Shown here in pieces: positions 30,292 through 38,297 of a stretch of DNA of 39,632 nt. Position 1 is the first letter of the stretch. The number at the start of each line of letters is the position of its first letter. The DNA is from an uncultured Collinsella sp. (GTDB lineage: Bacteria; Actinomycetota; Coriobacteriia; Coriobacteriales; Coriobacteriaceae): NCBI GenBank assembly GCA_900552755.1, contig USAY01000004.1, positions 1 through 39,632 of the forward strand. Reading direction: 5' to 3'. The notes under the pieces are model-generated. The model was not told the origin of the DNA and made no database searches. It saw only the letters and a list, made by a program, of their open reading frames with translations. Made by a program: the position numbers and the translations under genes.

Positions 30292-30960
30292 TTACTCGCC
30301 CAGAATCAGTGTCGCGAGCTCTGCCTGGGTGTCCACCACGTAGTCGGCGCCGGCGGCCTCCAGCTCTGCGCGGCCGCGGAAGCCCCAGCTGACGCCGGCG
30401 CTCTTAAGGCCGGCGTTGTGACCGGTCAGAACATCGACATCCGAATCGCCCACATAGAGCGTGGTCGCCGGGTTGGCGCCCAGCTCCTTCATTACATGTA
30501 GCGTGACGGGCGCTTCGGGCTTGGGCGGAAAAGCGTCGACACGGCCCTGGACCAGTGCAAAGCGGTCGGGGCCAAAGTACTTCTCGATAAGCGGCACCGC
30601 CGAGACGTGGTCCTTGTTGGTGAGCACGGCAAGCTGCACACCCGCGGCGCGCAGACGGTCGAGCATCTCAATCGTGCTGGCGTAGGGGGCGGTGTGATCC
30701 TCCTTATGCTCGCCGTAATAGGCCCTAAACTCGGCAAGCGTCTGCTCAAACATACGGCCGTCGCCCACGTACTCGGCGGGCATAAAGCGCTCGACCAGCT
30801 TGAGCATGCCGTTTCCCACCTTGTAGCGGTACTCGTCCACGGCAAACGTGGGCCAGCCGTGCGTCTCGCAGGTATGGTTGCCGGCGGCTGCCAGGTCCTC
30901 GAGCGTGTTGAGGATGGTGCCGTCCAGGTCAAAGATCACATGGGAAAAAGCTGCTGCCAT
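30292..30960 (-). CDS. HAD-family hydrolase, phosphoglycolate-phosphatase-like
   Basis: A 222-residue HAD phosphatase. Motif I is DLDGT (11-15; Asp11 nucleophile, Asp13 acid), motif II is the threonine in LTNKD, the lysine of motif III is in FPPKPEAP, and motif IV is GDSDVDV. The helical cap between motifs I and II is of the PGP/Gph type. It could act on phosphoglycolate or another small sugar phosphate. GGGAG lies five bases before the ATG at 30960; an upstream ATG has no such site. It is 124 bases downstream of hypE on the same strand and may be partly co-transcribed, though it is not a known hydrogenase gene. Confidence 0.87.
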   Translation of the reverse strand: MAAAFSHVIFDLDGTILNTLEDLAAAGNHTCETHGWPTFAVDEYRYKVGNGMLKLVERFMPAEYVGDGRMFEQTLAEFRAYYGEHKEDHTAPYASTIEMLDRLRAAGVQLAVLTNKDHVSAVPLIEKYFGPDRFALVQGRVDAFPPKPEAPVTLHVMKELGANPATTLYVGDSDVDVLTGHNAGLKSAGVSWGFRGRAELEAAGADYVVDTQAELATLILGE

Positions 30961-31084
30961 GAAAACTCCCGTCATTGGGTTTCAAAACGCACCCCATAAT
31001 ACTGGGCTTCCGCGTTGGGCGTGCTTGGAATCTGAACATCTCCAGAGACATCAGGCCACATCGCGCCGACCGTGCGGTTCCGCC

Positions 31085-32119
31085 CTAGCAAATTCTCGGC
31101 AGCTGCTCTCCTACGAGCATGTCGAGGATACGGGTCGATCCCCAGCCGGTGCGTACGCGCACGGCGGGTCGAGCGTCCGATCCAAGCGGCAGCACGCGAC
31201 CGATGATGGCGGCATTCTCGCCGTAGCGCGCGGCACGCATGGCCGCCAGCGCGGCATCGGCCTGCTCGGCCGGCACGACGGCAACCATCTTGCCCTCGTT
31301 TGCCACCTGCAGAACGTCGTAACCGAGCATCTCACATGCCGCCTGCACGTCGGGGCGCACGGGCACGGCATTCTCGTCGATCTCCATGGCAACGCCGCTG
31401 GCCTGGGCAAACTCGTTGAGTGTGGATGCCAGGCCGCCGCGCGTGGGGTCGCGGAAGCAGCGGGTGTCGGGGGCGGCGGTGAGCACGTCGGCAATCAGAT
31501 GATTGAGCGGCGCAGCGTCGCTTTCGATGTTGCTTGAAAACGCCAGGCCCTCGCGCTGACTCATGATGGCGATGCCGTGGTCGCCTAGCGTACCCGATAC
31601 CAGGATGGCGTCGCCGGACCGACAGTTTGCACCGCTGAGCGCTATGCCCGCGGGCACTTCGCCCACGCCGGCGGTATTGATGTAGACGCCGTCGGCACCG
31701 CCACGCTCGACCACCTTGGTGTCGCCGGTGATAATCTTCACGCCTGCCTCGTGTGCCGTTTCGGCCATGGTCTGCACAATCTGGCGCAGCTTGTCCATGG
31801 GATAGCCCTCTTCGAGGATAAAACCGCATGAGAGGTAGCGCACGTTAGCGCCCGAGGTCGCGACGTCGTTGACGGTTCCACATACGGCGAGACGGCCGAT
31901 ATTGCCGCCGGGGAAGAACTGCGGCGTTACCACAAAGCTGTCGGTCGACATGGCGATTCGCCCGCTTGCGGGCAGCGCGGCGACACCGGCATCGTTGCCC
32001 GCAAGCAGCTCGGGCGATCCAAAGGCATCCAGAAAGACCTCATCGATAATGCGCTTCATCATCTGGCCGCCGGAACCGTGGCCCAACAGGACAGTGCTAT
32101 CGGTGATGCTATGGGACAT
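31085..32119 (-). CDS. hypE: Hydrogenase maturation protein HypE
   Basis: A 344-residue protein that dehydrates the carbamoyl group on its C-terminal cysteine to a cyanide ligand for the [NiFe] centre, working with HypF. The C-terminus ends PRIC, giving Cys344 as carrier, which is diagnostic. The N-terminal LLGHGSGGQMM and the AGNDAG and ITGDTKV segments belong to the PurM/ThiL-like ATP-binding fold. GGAG precedes the ATG. It is last in the hypF-hypC-hypD-hypE run, 48 bases after hypD. Confidence 0.96.
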   Translation of the reverse strand: MSHSITDSTVLLGHGSGGQMMKRIIDEVFLDAFGSPELLAGNDAGVAALPASGRIAMSTDSFVVTPQFFPGGNIGRLAVCGTVNDVATSGANVRYLSCGFILEEGYPMDKLRQIVQTMAETAHEAGVKIITGDTKVVERGGADGVYINTAGVGEVPAGIALSGANCRSGDAILVSGTLGDHGIAIMSQREGLAFSSNIESDAAPLNHLIADVLTAAPDTRCFRDPTRGGLASTLNEFAQASGVAMEIDENAVPVRPDVQAACEMLGYDVLQVANEGKMVAVVPAEQADAALAAMRAARYGENAAIIGRVLPLGSDARPAVRVRTGWGSTRILDMLVGEQLPRIC

Positions 32120-32167
32120 ATCGAAAACTCCAATCGTGGGTGGTGCCAGCGTGCGGGTGCGTCCGGG

Positions 32168-33280
32168 CTAGTCGCGGTATCTAAAGTGCGCCGCGCAGCT
32201 GCCTTCGGAGCTCACCATGCAGGGGCCGACGGGGTGCTCGGGCGTGCAGGTGCGGCCAAAGAGCGGGCAGTCGCTCGGCGTGATGGCACCGCGCAGCACG
32301 TCGCCGCAGCGGCACCCACGTGGCTCAACCGTCGCCTCAACGGGCACGTCAAAGCGGGCGCCGGCATCAAAGCGCGCGAATTCGGGGCGGATGGAAAGGC
32401 CCGAATTGGCAATCGGCCCCAGCCCGCGCCACGTGGTGTCGCATGGCTCAAACACCTGCTCGACCAGCTGGCGCGCTACGGGATTGCCGTCTGCATTGAC
32501 GCCGCGGCGGTAGGCGTTGTCGATCGCCGGCCTGTTCTCGACAATCATCTGGACCAGCATGCAGATACCCTGCAAGATATCGACCGGTTCAAATCCGGTG
32601 ACTACGCCGGGGGTCTCGAACTCATCGACCAAAAACCCAAAGGGTGCCAGGCCTGTGATGGTAGCGACGTGACCAGGCAGGATAAAGCCGTCGATGGTCG
32701 TCTCGGGGTCGTTTGAGATTGCACGCAGAGCCGGCGGCGTGGTCTTGTGAGCACAGTAGACCGAGAAGTTCTGGAGCCCGCGCGCGTCGGCTTCCAGGAT
32801 AGCGGCGGCAATGGTGGGCGTTGTGGTCTCAAAGCCGACGCCCATAAAGATGACCGGGCGTTCGGGATTTTGCTCGGCAATGTCGAGTGCGTCGAGCGGA
32901 GAGTAGACGATGCGGATGTCGCGCCCCGCCGCCTTTTGCGCGGCAAGCGAGGTGGACGATCCGGGCACGCGCATCATGTCGCCAAAGGTGGTGATAATGG
33001 CGCCGTCCATGTTGGAAAGCGCGATTGCGTGATCGATGGCGCGGTTGGCGGTGACGCAAACGGGGCACCCCGGGCCGCTTAGCAGTTTGAGTCCCGTCGG
33101 CATAATGGAGCGAAAGCCATAGCGGCCAATGCTCACGGTATGCGTACCGCAGACTTCCATAAGGTTGATGATGCGGTTGCCGACAAGCTCATGAATATGA
33201 TTGATGAGCTCGCGAGCCAGCTTGGGGTCGCGAAATGCCGAAAAGTCGATACCGGGGCGAACCGGCTGCGCCGCCGCCAC
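32168..33280 (-). CDS. hypD: Hydrogenase maturation protein HypD
   Basis: A 370-residue scaffold that, with HypC, assembles Fe(CN)2CO before transfer to the hydrogenase large subunit. Conserved Cys44 in EVCGTHT and the pair Cys72/Cys75 in GPGCPVC match catalytic cysteines; the C-terminal cysteine cluster (GCRCGDVL...DCPLFGRTC...GPCM) binds a 4Fe-4S group. The start is a GTG whose last base is shared with the hypC stop codon (TAGTG), so the two are translationally coupled, matching their one-to-one complex. Confidence 0.96.
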   Translation of the reverse strand: MAAAQPVRPGIDFSAFRDPKLARELINHIHELVGNRIINLMEVCGTHTVSIGRYGFRSIMPTGLKLLSGPGCPVCVTANRAIDHAIALSNMDGAIITTFGDMMRVPGSSTSLAAQKAAGRDIRIVYSPLDALDIAEQNPERPVIFMGVGFETTTPTIAAAILEADARGLQNFSVYCAHKTTPPALRAISNDPETTIDGFILPGHVATITGLAPFGFLVDEFETPGVVTGFEPVDILQGICMLVQMIVENRPAIDNAYRRGVNADGNPVARQLVEQVFEPCDTTWRGLGPIANSGLSIRPEFARFDAGARFDVPVEATVEPRGCRCGDVLRGAITPSDCPLFGRTCTPEHPVGPCMVSSEGSCAAHFRYRD

Positions 33281-33540
33281 TAGTATGCCTCGGCCGGGTT
33301 GGTGGCGAGCTGGTCCTCTTCGGCCAGCTCAGTCATGGTATTGACGAGCTCGAGTGTCTCTTGGGCTTCCTGCTCGTCGACAATCTGAATGCCAAAGCCA
33401 GCGTGCACGAGAATATAGTCGCCTACCTGTGCCGTCGGCACGAGGCGCAGCGAAACGGGGCGCTCGATGCCCATCATGTCGACGGTCGCCTTAAGGTCGT
33501 CGTCGCGTTTGACCACTTTACCGGGAACGGCAAGGCACAT
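33280..33540 (-). CDS. hypC: Hydrogenase maturation chaperone HypC
   Basis: An 86-residue HypC/HupF protein. The N-terminal MCLAVPGKV includes the essential Cys2, which binds the iron and HypD. The short beta-barrel fold is followed by an acidic helical tail (EQEAQETLELVNTMTELAEE). AGGGGA lies just upstream. It is 131 bases after hypF; no terminator was seen in that gap, which holds a small GGCGCC-centred palindrome. Confidence 0.95.
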   Translation of the reverse strand: MCLAVPGKVVKRDDDLKATVDMMGIERPVSLRLVPTAQVGDYILVHAGFGIQIVDEQEAQETLELVNTMTELAEEDQLATNPAEAY

Positions 33541-33671
33541 AATGTTCCCCTTTTATACGTTTTGCGCTGGATAGGCGCCTAATTACCCATCAGTTAATGG
33601 TAGCGCTCGCGGGAGTCACGAGCAAACGCGTTACACCTGTGAGACGGCGGCGCGCAGGCTGGCAAAACAGC

Positions 33672-36356
33672 CTATCGCGATGCTGTCTGCGCGAGGCGAG
33701 CGCGAGCGATGGCGGCCTGACCGTAGGCGATGCAGCCGTCGTTAACGGGCACGGTTTGGGGAATCAAGACCGTAAGGCCTGCTTCTTTAAGCTTGCGGGT
33801 GAGGAGCTGAAGCAAAAGTCGGTTCATGAACACGCCGCCCGAGAACGCGACGGTATCGATGCCTTCGCGTGCGCAGATTTCGCGTGCGATTCGTGCCGAA
33901 GAGCGTGCGATGGCGATATGGAAGTCAAGCGCGAGCCTGTTGACGGAAATGCCGGCCTCGATTCCACCCAAAAGTGCCTTAAAAAGCGGTTTTTGGTCCA
34001 GAACAAGGGGATTGTTAGAGGTCGTCTGGACAGTTAGTTCAGATTCGTATTCTTTAGAGTGGCTCTGGGTGGTAAAAGTCGTCTGTGAGGATTCCAAATG
34101 GGTCGATTTGGGACCTGTGTCGGGCACGCTTGCCGCAAATAGGGTGTCTGGAGAGCCTTTTTTGGCCAAATCTGAGGTAAAAATGCCAAATAGGGGGTTA
34201 GTAGTTAATACGTATCTGAACAAACTGTCCAGCGACGTTGAGACGGATGCGGATACGCCCACCTGATTGCCAGCGAAACAGCTGATTTCGCCGTCAAGCG
34301 CGCGCCAGGCGGCGGCTTCGAGTTCGATGGCGGGCTCGCCTTCGTAGGTTGCCTTGCCGCAGATGCCCAGAATCGCTGCCGTGGCATCAAAGAGACGCCC
34401 CATGCTGCTGGTACGCGGGCTGTTGATGTTCCGCTCGATCATCGTGGCCGTGATGCTGCGCGTTTGCTCGTCGAGAGTGCCCAATAGCCCCGCGGCACCC
34501 GGGTGCTCGAGCAGGCCGAGCTCGCTCAGCAGGGCGAAGGCATTGCGTCGGGCGTCGCGCACGGATGCGGCACCGCCCGGCAACGACCAGGTGCGCAGGT
34601 GCGCGGCGCGTTCAAAATCGGCAAGGCCGGCGACAAGGAACTCGCCGCCCCAAATGGTCCCATCGGTGCCGGCGCCGGTGCCGTCAAAGGCGATGCCGAG
34701 GACGCGTGCATCGGGCGCAAGCCGGCCTGCGACAATCGCCTCTGCCATTACGCTCGCGATGTGCGCATGATGATGTTGGACTTCGATAAGCGGCAGATTG
34801 TGCTCCCGTGCCTGCTCGCGTGCCCACTGGCTCGACAGATAGCTGGGGTGCAAGTCGCAGGCCAGCGCGGCGGGCGTCAAGTCAAAAAGATCTTCCAAGC
34901 GTATGCGTGCGGCGTTCCAGGCATCGAAAGTCCCGCCATTTTCAACATCGCCGATATGCTGCGACACAAAACAGGTTGCATGGCCGTCGGCGTCCTCGCG
35001 CGTGAGTGTCACTGTGGCTTTTTGCTGCGGCCCGCAGGCGAGCACGCAGGGTGCAGTGCCGTCGAGCGCCGGCAGCGGCAACGGCTGCGGCGCATATCCG
35101 CGTGCGCGGCGTACGGGCATGACGGCGCCGTCGACCACGCACACCACGGAGTCGTCGTAGCGCGAGAGAATCGCGCGGTCGTTGCCGAGCAGCGCGTCGG
35201 CAATGCCGGCTGCAACGAGGTGTTCCCAAGCAAGGCCATCATCAGTTTCGATAGGTTCCTCGCTCAGGTTTCCGCTGGTCATGACCATCGCGTGCGTACC
35301 ACGGGCTTCTGCTGCGGCAAGCAACAGATGCTGAAGCGGGGTGTAGGGGAGCATAACACCGAGCTCGGGTAGATCGCGCGCGACGGATGGCGCGAGTTCG
35401 AGCGCGTTGGGGGAGCCGTGGGTGTCGTTGCCGGTCGCGCGGCGGCGCAACAGCACGATGGGGCGGATGCTACCGGTTAGCAAGCCGCGCTCGGCATCAT
35501 CGACATGGCACAGGCGTTCAGTATCGGCAAGGCTGCGCACCATAACGGCAAGCGGCTTGTTGCTGCGGCGTTTGCGGCGGCGAAGCTCGGCTACCACCTG
35601 CTCGTTGGAGGCGTCGCATGCCAAGTGAAATCCGCCCAGTCCCTTGATGGCGACGATACCGCCGTTGGCCAGCAGCTCGACGCAGCGTCCGATGATGGCA
35701 TCGCTGGCCTCGCGCGTGGAGCCGACGGCTGGTGTTGCGTCGACCGCCGTTGGCACAACACCGCGGTCCGCCTCGCGCCACGTAATATGCGGTCCACAAT
35801 CAAAGCAGGCATCGGGCTGCGCATGAAAGCGCCGGTCAAGCGGGTCGCCATACTCTGCGGCGCACTCGGGGCACATGGGAAAGCAATCCATCGACGTGGC
35901 CGCTCGGTCATAGGGCAGCGAGCGAATGATGGTAAAGCGCGGTCCGCAATTGGTGCAGTTGATAAAGGGGTAGTGAAAGCGTCGGTCGGCGGGGTCGAAC
36001 AGCTCGCGCAGGCAGTCGTCACAGGTGGCGATATCGGGGGAGATGAGCGTCGTGTGGGCAGTTTGATCCTGTGACGCCACAATGCGAAAACCCTGCTCGT
36101 TAGCGGCGTCCCAGTCGCCGGGTGCTAGGTCCACAACCTCGACATGCTCCACGCAAGACGCCGCAGGCGCATGCTCGGAAAGCGCGTCGACAAATTCGTC
36201 GAGCGACTCGCTTTGAGCATGTGCCTCGATATGCACGCCATCGCCCGCGTTGAGCACCCAGCCGCAAATGCCGTGCGTCATGGCCTCGCGATACACAAAC
36301 GGTCGCATGCCGACACCCTGCACAATGCCCGTTACATGGATATGCGCATGTCTCAT
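33672..36356 (-). CDS. hypF: Carbamoyltransferase HypF with inserted repeat
   Basis: HypF uses carbamoyl phosphate and ATP to carbamoylate HypE. Domains in order: acylphosphatase (about 1-90; VTGIVQGVGMRPFVYREA), two zinc fingers (Cys112/115/134/137 and Cys162/165/184/187), a YrdC-like domain (about 210-400) and a Kae1-like domain (about 410-894; AFSGGVFMN near the end). At 894 residues it is well above the usual 750-780. Residues 709-777 are Ser/Thr-rich, AT-rich in DNA, and coincide with a 207-base element with inverted ends inserted in frame (34026-34232). AAGGAGGG precedes the ATG at 36356. Whether it still works is not known, but the frame is intact. Confidence 0.95.
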   Translation of the reverse strand: MRHAHIHVTGIVQGVGMRPFVYREAMTHGICGWVLNAGDGVHIEAHAQSESLDEFVDALSEHAPAASCVEHVEVVDLAPGDWDAANEQGFRIVASQDQTAHTTLISPDIATCDDCLRELFDPADRRFHYPFINCTNCGPRFTIIRSLPYDRAATSMDCFPMCPECAAEYGDPLDRRFHAQPDACFDCGPHITWREADRGVVPTAVDATPAVGSTREASDAIIGRCVELLANGGIVAIKGLGGFHLACDASNEQVVAELRRRKRRSNKPLAVMVRSLADTERLCHVDDAERGLLTGSIRPIVLLRRRATGNDTHGSPNALELAPSVARDLPELGVMLPYTPLQHLLLAAAEARGTHAMVMTSGNLSEEPIETDDGLAWEHLVAAGIADALLGNDRAILSRYDDSVVCVVDGAVMPVRRARGYAPQPLPLPALDGTAPCVLACGPQQKATVTLTREDADGHATCFVSQHIGDVENGGTFDAWNAARIRLEDLFDLTPAALACDLHPSYLSSQWAREQAREHNLPLIEVQHHHAHIASVMAEAIVAGRLAPDARVLGIAFDGTGAGTDGTIWGGEFLVAGLADFERAAHLRTWSLPGGAASVRDARRNAFALLSELGLLEHPGAAGLLGTLDEQTRSITATMIERNINSPRTSSMGRLFDATAAILGICGKATYEGEPAIELEAAAWRALDGEISCFAGNQVGVSASVSTSLDSLFRYVLTTNPLFGIFTSDLAKKGSPDTLFAASVPDTGPKSTHLESSQTTFTTQSHSKEYESELTVQTTSNNPLVLDQKPLFKALLGGIEAGISVNRLALDFHIAIARSSARIAREICAREGIDTVAFSGGVFMNRLLLQLLTRKLKEAGLTVLIPQTVPVNDGCIAYGQAAIARARLAQTASR
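34026..34232. mobile_element. MITE-like element inside hypF
   Basis: 207 bases, exactly 69 codons, with 26-bp terminal inverted repeats: 34026-34051 (CTGGACAGTTAGTTCAGATT...) and the reverse complement of 34207-34232, matching at 24 of 26 positions. The interior is AT-rich, unlike the rest of hypF. No clear target duplication is seen. Similar sequence is, as I recall, dispersed between genes in other coriobacteria. It encodes no transposase, so it would need one supplied elsewhere. Confidence 0.8.
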
Positions 36357-36385
36357 GCGACCCTCCTTCATCGAAATGTGTGCTG

Positions 36386-36898
36386 TTACAGCCCCAGGCT
36401 CTGCTCGGTGGCGGCGCAGGTGAGCTCGCCGTGTTTAACGCCGCGCAGGCCCAGTAGACGGTCGGCCAGCTCGTAGACACGCTCGCCGCGACCCTTAAGC
36501 GCCAGAATCTCCAGGCAGTTGTGGTGATCCAGATGCACATGCATGGTCGATACGATCTCGTCGGTGTAGTCGTGCTGTACCTCGTCCAGGCGGCGCGTCA
36601 GGTCGCCGGTGTGATGGTCGTAAATCATGGTGAGCGACCCGATGACCTGCTCGTCGGGTGTTCGCATCTGCTCCTTGGCAATGGAGGCGCGAATCAGGTC
36701 GCGCACTGCCTCGGAGCGGTTGGCCACGTCGCCGCGGCGCGCGATCTGCTCGTCAAAGCGGCGCAGCAGGTCGTCGGGCGCGGTGACCGAAAAACGGACC
36801 AGCTCGGAGGCGGAGCCGCTGCAACGGCAGTTCGCGTCGCCGGTCAGCCCGTGCGGATGCTCGTGCTCGTGATCACGGACGTGCTCGTGCTCGGCCAC
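36386..36898 (-). CDS. nikR: Nickel-responsive regulator NikR
   Basis: A 170-residue nickel sensor. The ribbon-helix-helix domain is at about 33-78 (LVRFSVTAPDDLLRRFDE). The ACT-like domain holds the complete square-planar nickel site: His109, His120, His122 and Cys128, with the spacing known from E. coli NikR. An N-terminal extension, MAEHEHVRDHEHEHPHG, is rich in histidine and, with CRC at 24-26, may bind extra metal. The start is a GTG one base after the stop codon of the upstream small gene, so translation is coupled. It lies 29 bases before hypF and probably ties nickel supply to hydrogenase maturation. Confidence 0.94.
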   Translation of the reverse strand: MAEHEHVRDHEHEHPHGLTGDANCRCSGSASELVRFSVTAPDDLLRRFDEQIARRGDVANRSEAVRDLIRASIAKEQMRTPDEQVIGSLTMIYDHHTGDLTRRLDEVQHDYTDEIVSTMHVHLDHHNCLEILALKGRGERVYELADRLLGLRGVKHGELTCAATEQSLGL

Positions 36899-36899
36899 G

Positions 36900-37148
36900 T
36901 TACACCAGTTTCACAGAGCCGACGGAGTTATGGTCGGCCTCGATGGCCTCCTCATAGCCCTCGAGTGCGTCGTGCGCCTCGTGGAGCGCCGCCATGGCGG
37001 CCTCGAGCTTGGCACCAATGCGCTCCATATCAAAATTCTCGGTCGCATGCAGCAGCTGATGACTCCACTCGTGGGCGAGCTCGATCGTGTCATCGACCTG
37101 CTTGACGCTCATGGCAAGCTGGCTCATGTTCATTCCGACGTCATGCAT
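36900..37148 (-). CDS. Small helical protein upstream of nikR
   Basis: An 82-residue protein, almost all predicted helix (VKQVDDTIELAHEWSHQLLHATENF; EAAMAALHEAHDALEGYEE), acidic, with eight histidines and no cysteine. It is the first gene of the nikR-hypF-hypC-hypD-hypE run and is coupled to nikR by a one-base gap. AAAGGAG lies seven bases before the ATG, so it is well translated. I do not recognise a family. Its position and histidines suggest a metal-handling or complex-building role, which is only an inference. Confidence 0.75.
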   Translation of the reverse strand: MHDVGMNMSQLAMSVKQVDDTIELAHEWSHQLLHATENFDMERIGAKLEAAMAALHEAHDALEGYEEAIEADHNSVGSVKLV

Positions 37149-37220
37149 GGAAAGTCTCCTTTTGTACGGGTCTAATCGGTGGTTCAGATTCTACTACGCC
37201 TGCTTTGCGCGCCGCCGCAT

Positions 37221-37258
37221 AAGAAAACGGGTGCGAGTCCGTCAGACCCGCACCCGTT
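37221..37258 (-). terminator. trxA terminator
   Basis: AACGGGTGCG (37226-37235) and CGCACCCGTT (37249-37258) pair; on the minus strand TTTTCTT follows. It ends trxA transcription before the nikR-hyp run. Confidence 0.8.
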
Positions 37259-37368
37259 CACTGGGGGCTGTTTGTGATTACCATACTATCCGTGGTCGCG
37301 GGCGCAGCACCCGGCTCTCCGGTGAGCGGCGCAAAACCGCTCATGGACGGCAACACATGACCGGCGTA

Positions 37369-37689
37369 TTACAGGTGCTTCTCAAGCAGCGCCTGCAGCC
37401 TGGCCTTGGGCAGCGCGCCAACGGAGCGGTCGATTTCCTCGCCGTTCTTAAAGACAACCAGCGTGGGGATGCTCATGACGCCAAACTTCATGGCCAGGTC
37501 CTGATTGTCGTCGACGTTGCATTTGGCGACGGCAAGCTTGCCGGCCAGCTCGTCGGCCACTTCGTCAACGATGGGCGAGAGCGAACGACAGGGACCGCAC
37601 CACGGTGCCCAAAAATCAACCAGCACGGGAAGGCTGCCGTTAACGACGGAATCGAAGTTCTCGGGGGTAATCTGCTTAATGTCAGCCAT
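37369..37689 (-). CDS. trxA: Thioredoxin
   Basis: A 106-residue thioredoxin with the active site WCGPC (Cys31, Cys34), the cis-proline in SIPTLVVF and the usual length. It reduces protein disulfides in the cytoplasm. GGAGG lies six bases before the ATG at 37689; longer in-frame starts lack a ribosome site. A TATAAG (37744-37749, minus strand) may be its -10 box. It is followed by a terminator and stands alone. Confidence 0.95.
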   Translation of the reverse strand: MADIKQITPENFDSVVNGSLPVLVDFWAPWCGPCRSLSPIVDEVADELAGKLAVAKCNVDDNQDLAMKFGVMSIPTLVVFKNGEEIDRSVGALPKARLQALLEKHL

Positions 37690-37818
37690 GGTGACCTCCA
37701 TAGTGCGACGCGGCTCGGCCGCGTAAAACTCAGTACGACCGTGCTTATACCCAACGGCCCGCAATGCAACCACTCGCGGTCGGCTCTTTTATCAAAAGCG
37801 CCGCAAAACCCCTTTCTT

Positions 37819-37840
37819 CAGATATGGGGCAGATATGGGG
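37819..37840. repeat. 11-bp tandem duplication at the IS left flank
   Basis: CAGATATGGGG occurs twice in a row, just left of the IS200/IS605 left-end hairpin. IS200/IS605 elements do not make target duplications, so this may be a pre-existing repeat or a mark of imprecise events. Confidence 0.75.
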
Positions 37841-37901
37841 ATATAAGGCGCATCGGCGTCAGCCGATATACATATACGGCTGCAAGTGGTATACTGTTTT
37901 C

Positions 37902-38297
37902 ATGGATAGATACAGGAGCAACGACAACATAGTCTGGGACTGCGACTACCATGTGGTCTTCTGCCCGAAATACCGCAGGAAGGTGCTCGTGGACGGCATC
38001 GGCTCCCGCTTCGAGGAGATCGCGCACGAGGTCGCGGAGGAACTCGATTTCGAGATAAGGGAAATCAAGGTCATGCCCGACCGCGTGCACATGCTCGTCT
38101 CAGTCGACCCCCAGTTCGGCATCCACCGGGCCGTGAAGCGCATCAAGGGCAGGACCAGCCACGACCTGCGCGCCGAGTTCCCGCAGCTGAAGCGCAAGCT
38201 GCCGACGCTCTGGACGAACAGCTACTTCGTCTCGACCGTCGGCGGGGCGACGCCCGAGGCCGTCAGGCAGTATATCGAGGACCAGAGGAACGCGTGA
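37902..38297 (+). CDS. tnpA: IS200-type transposase TnpA (Y1, altered HUH motif)
   Basis: A 131-residue Y1 HUH transposase that cuts and joins single-stranded DNA ends. N-terminal DCDYHVVFCPKYRRKVL and QFGIHRAVKRIKGRTS match the family, and Tyr125 in YIEDQ is the nucleophile. The His-x-His metal motif reads Arg61-Val-His63 (PDRVHML): one G-to-A change in the CGC codon would restore the usual PDHVHML. This may weaken or abolish metal binding. The ATG at 37902 has no clear ribosome site. Its stop overlaps the tnpB start. Confidence 0.9.
   Translation: MDRYRSNDNIVWDCDYHVVFCPKYRRKVLVDGIGSRFEEIAHEVAEELDFEIREIKVMPDRVHMLVSVDPQFGIHRAVKRIKGRTSHDLRAEFPQLKRKLPTLWTNSYFVSTVGGATPEAVRQYIEDQRNA

Noticed and set aside
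33995..34240. hypF disrupted into a pseudogene by the inserted element
   Set aside because: The insert is a whole number of codons with no stop codon, and the downstream Kae1-like domain reads on normally.
37690..37773. Longer thioredoxin with an N-terminal extension
   Set aside because: The extension covers the likely promoter and lacks a ribosome site; the 106-residue form is the normal family length with GGAGG upstream.
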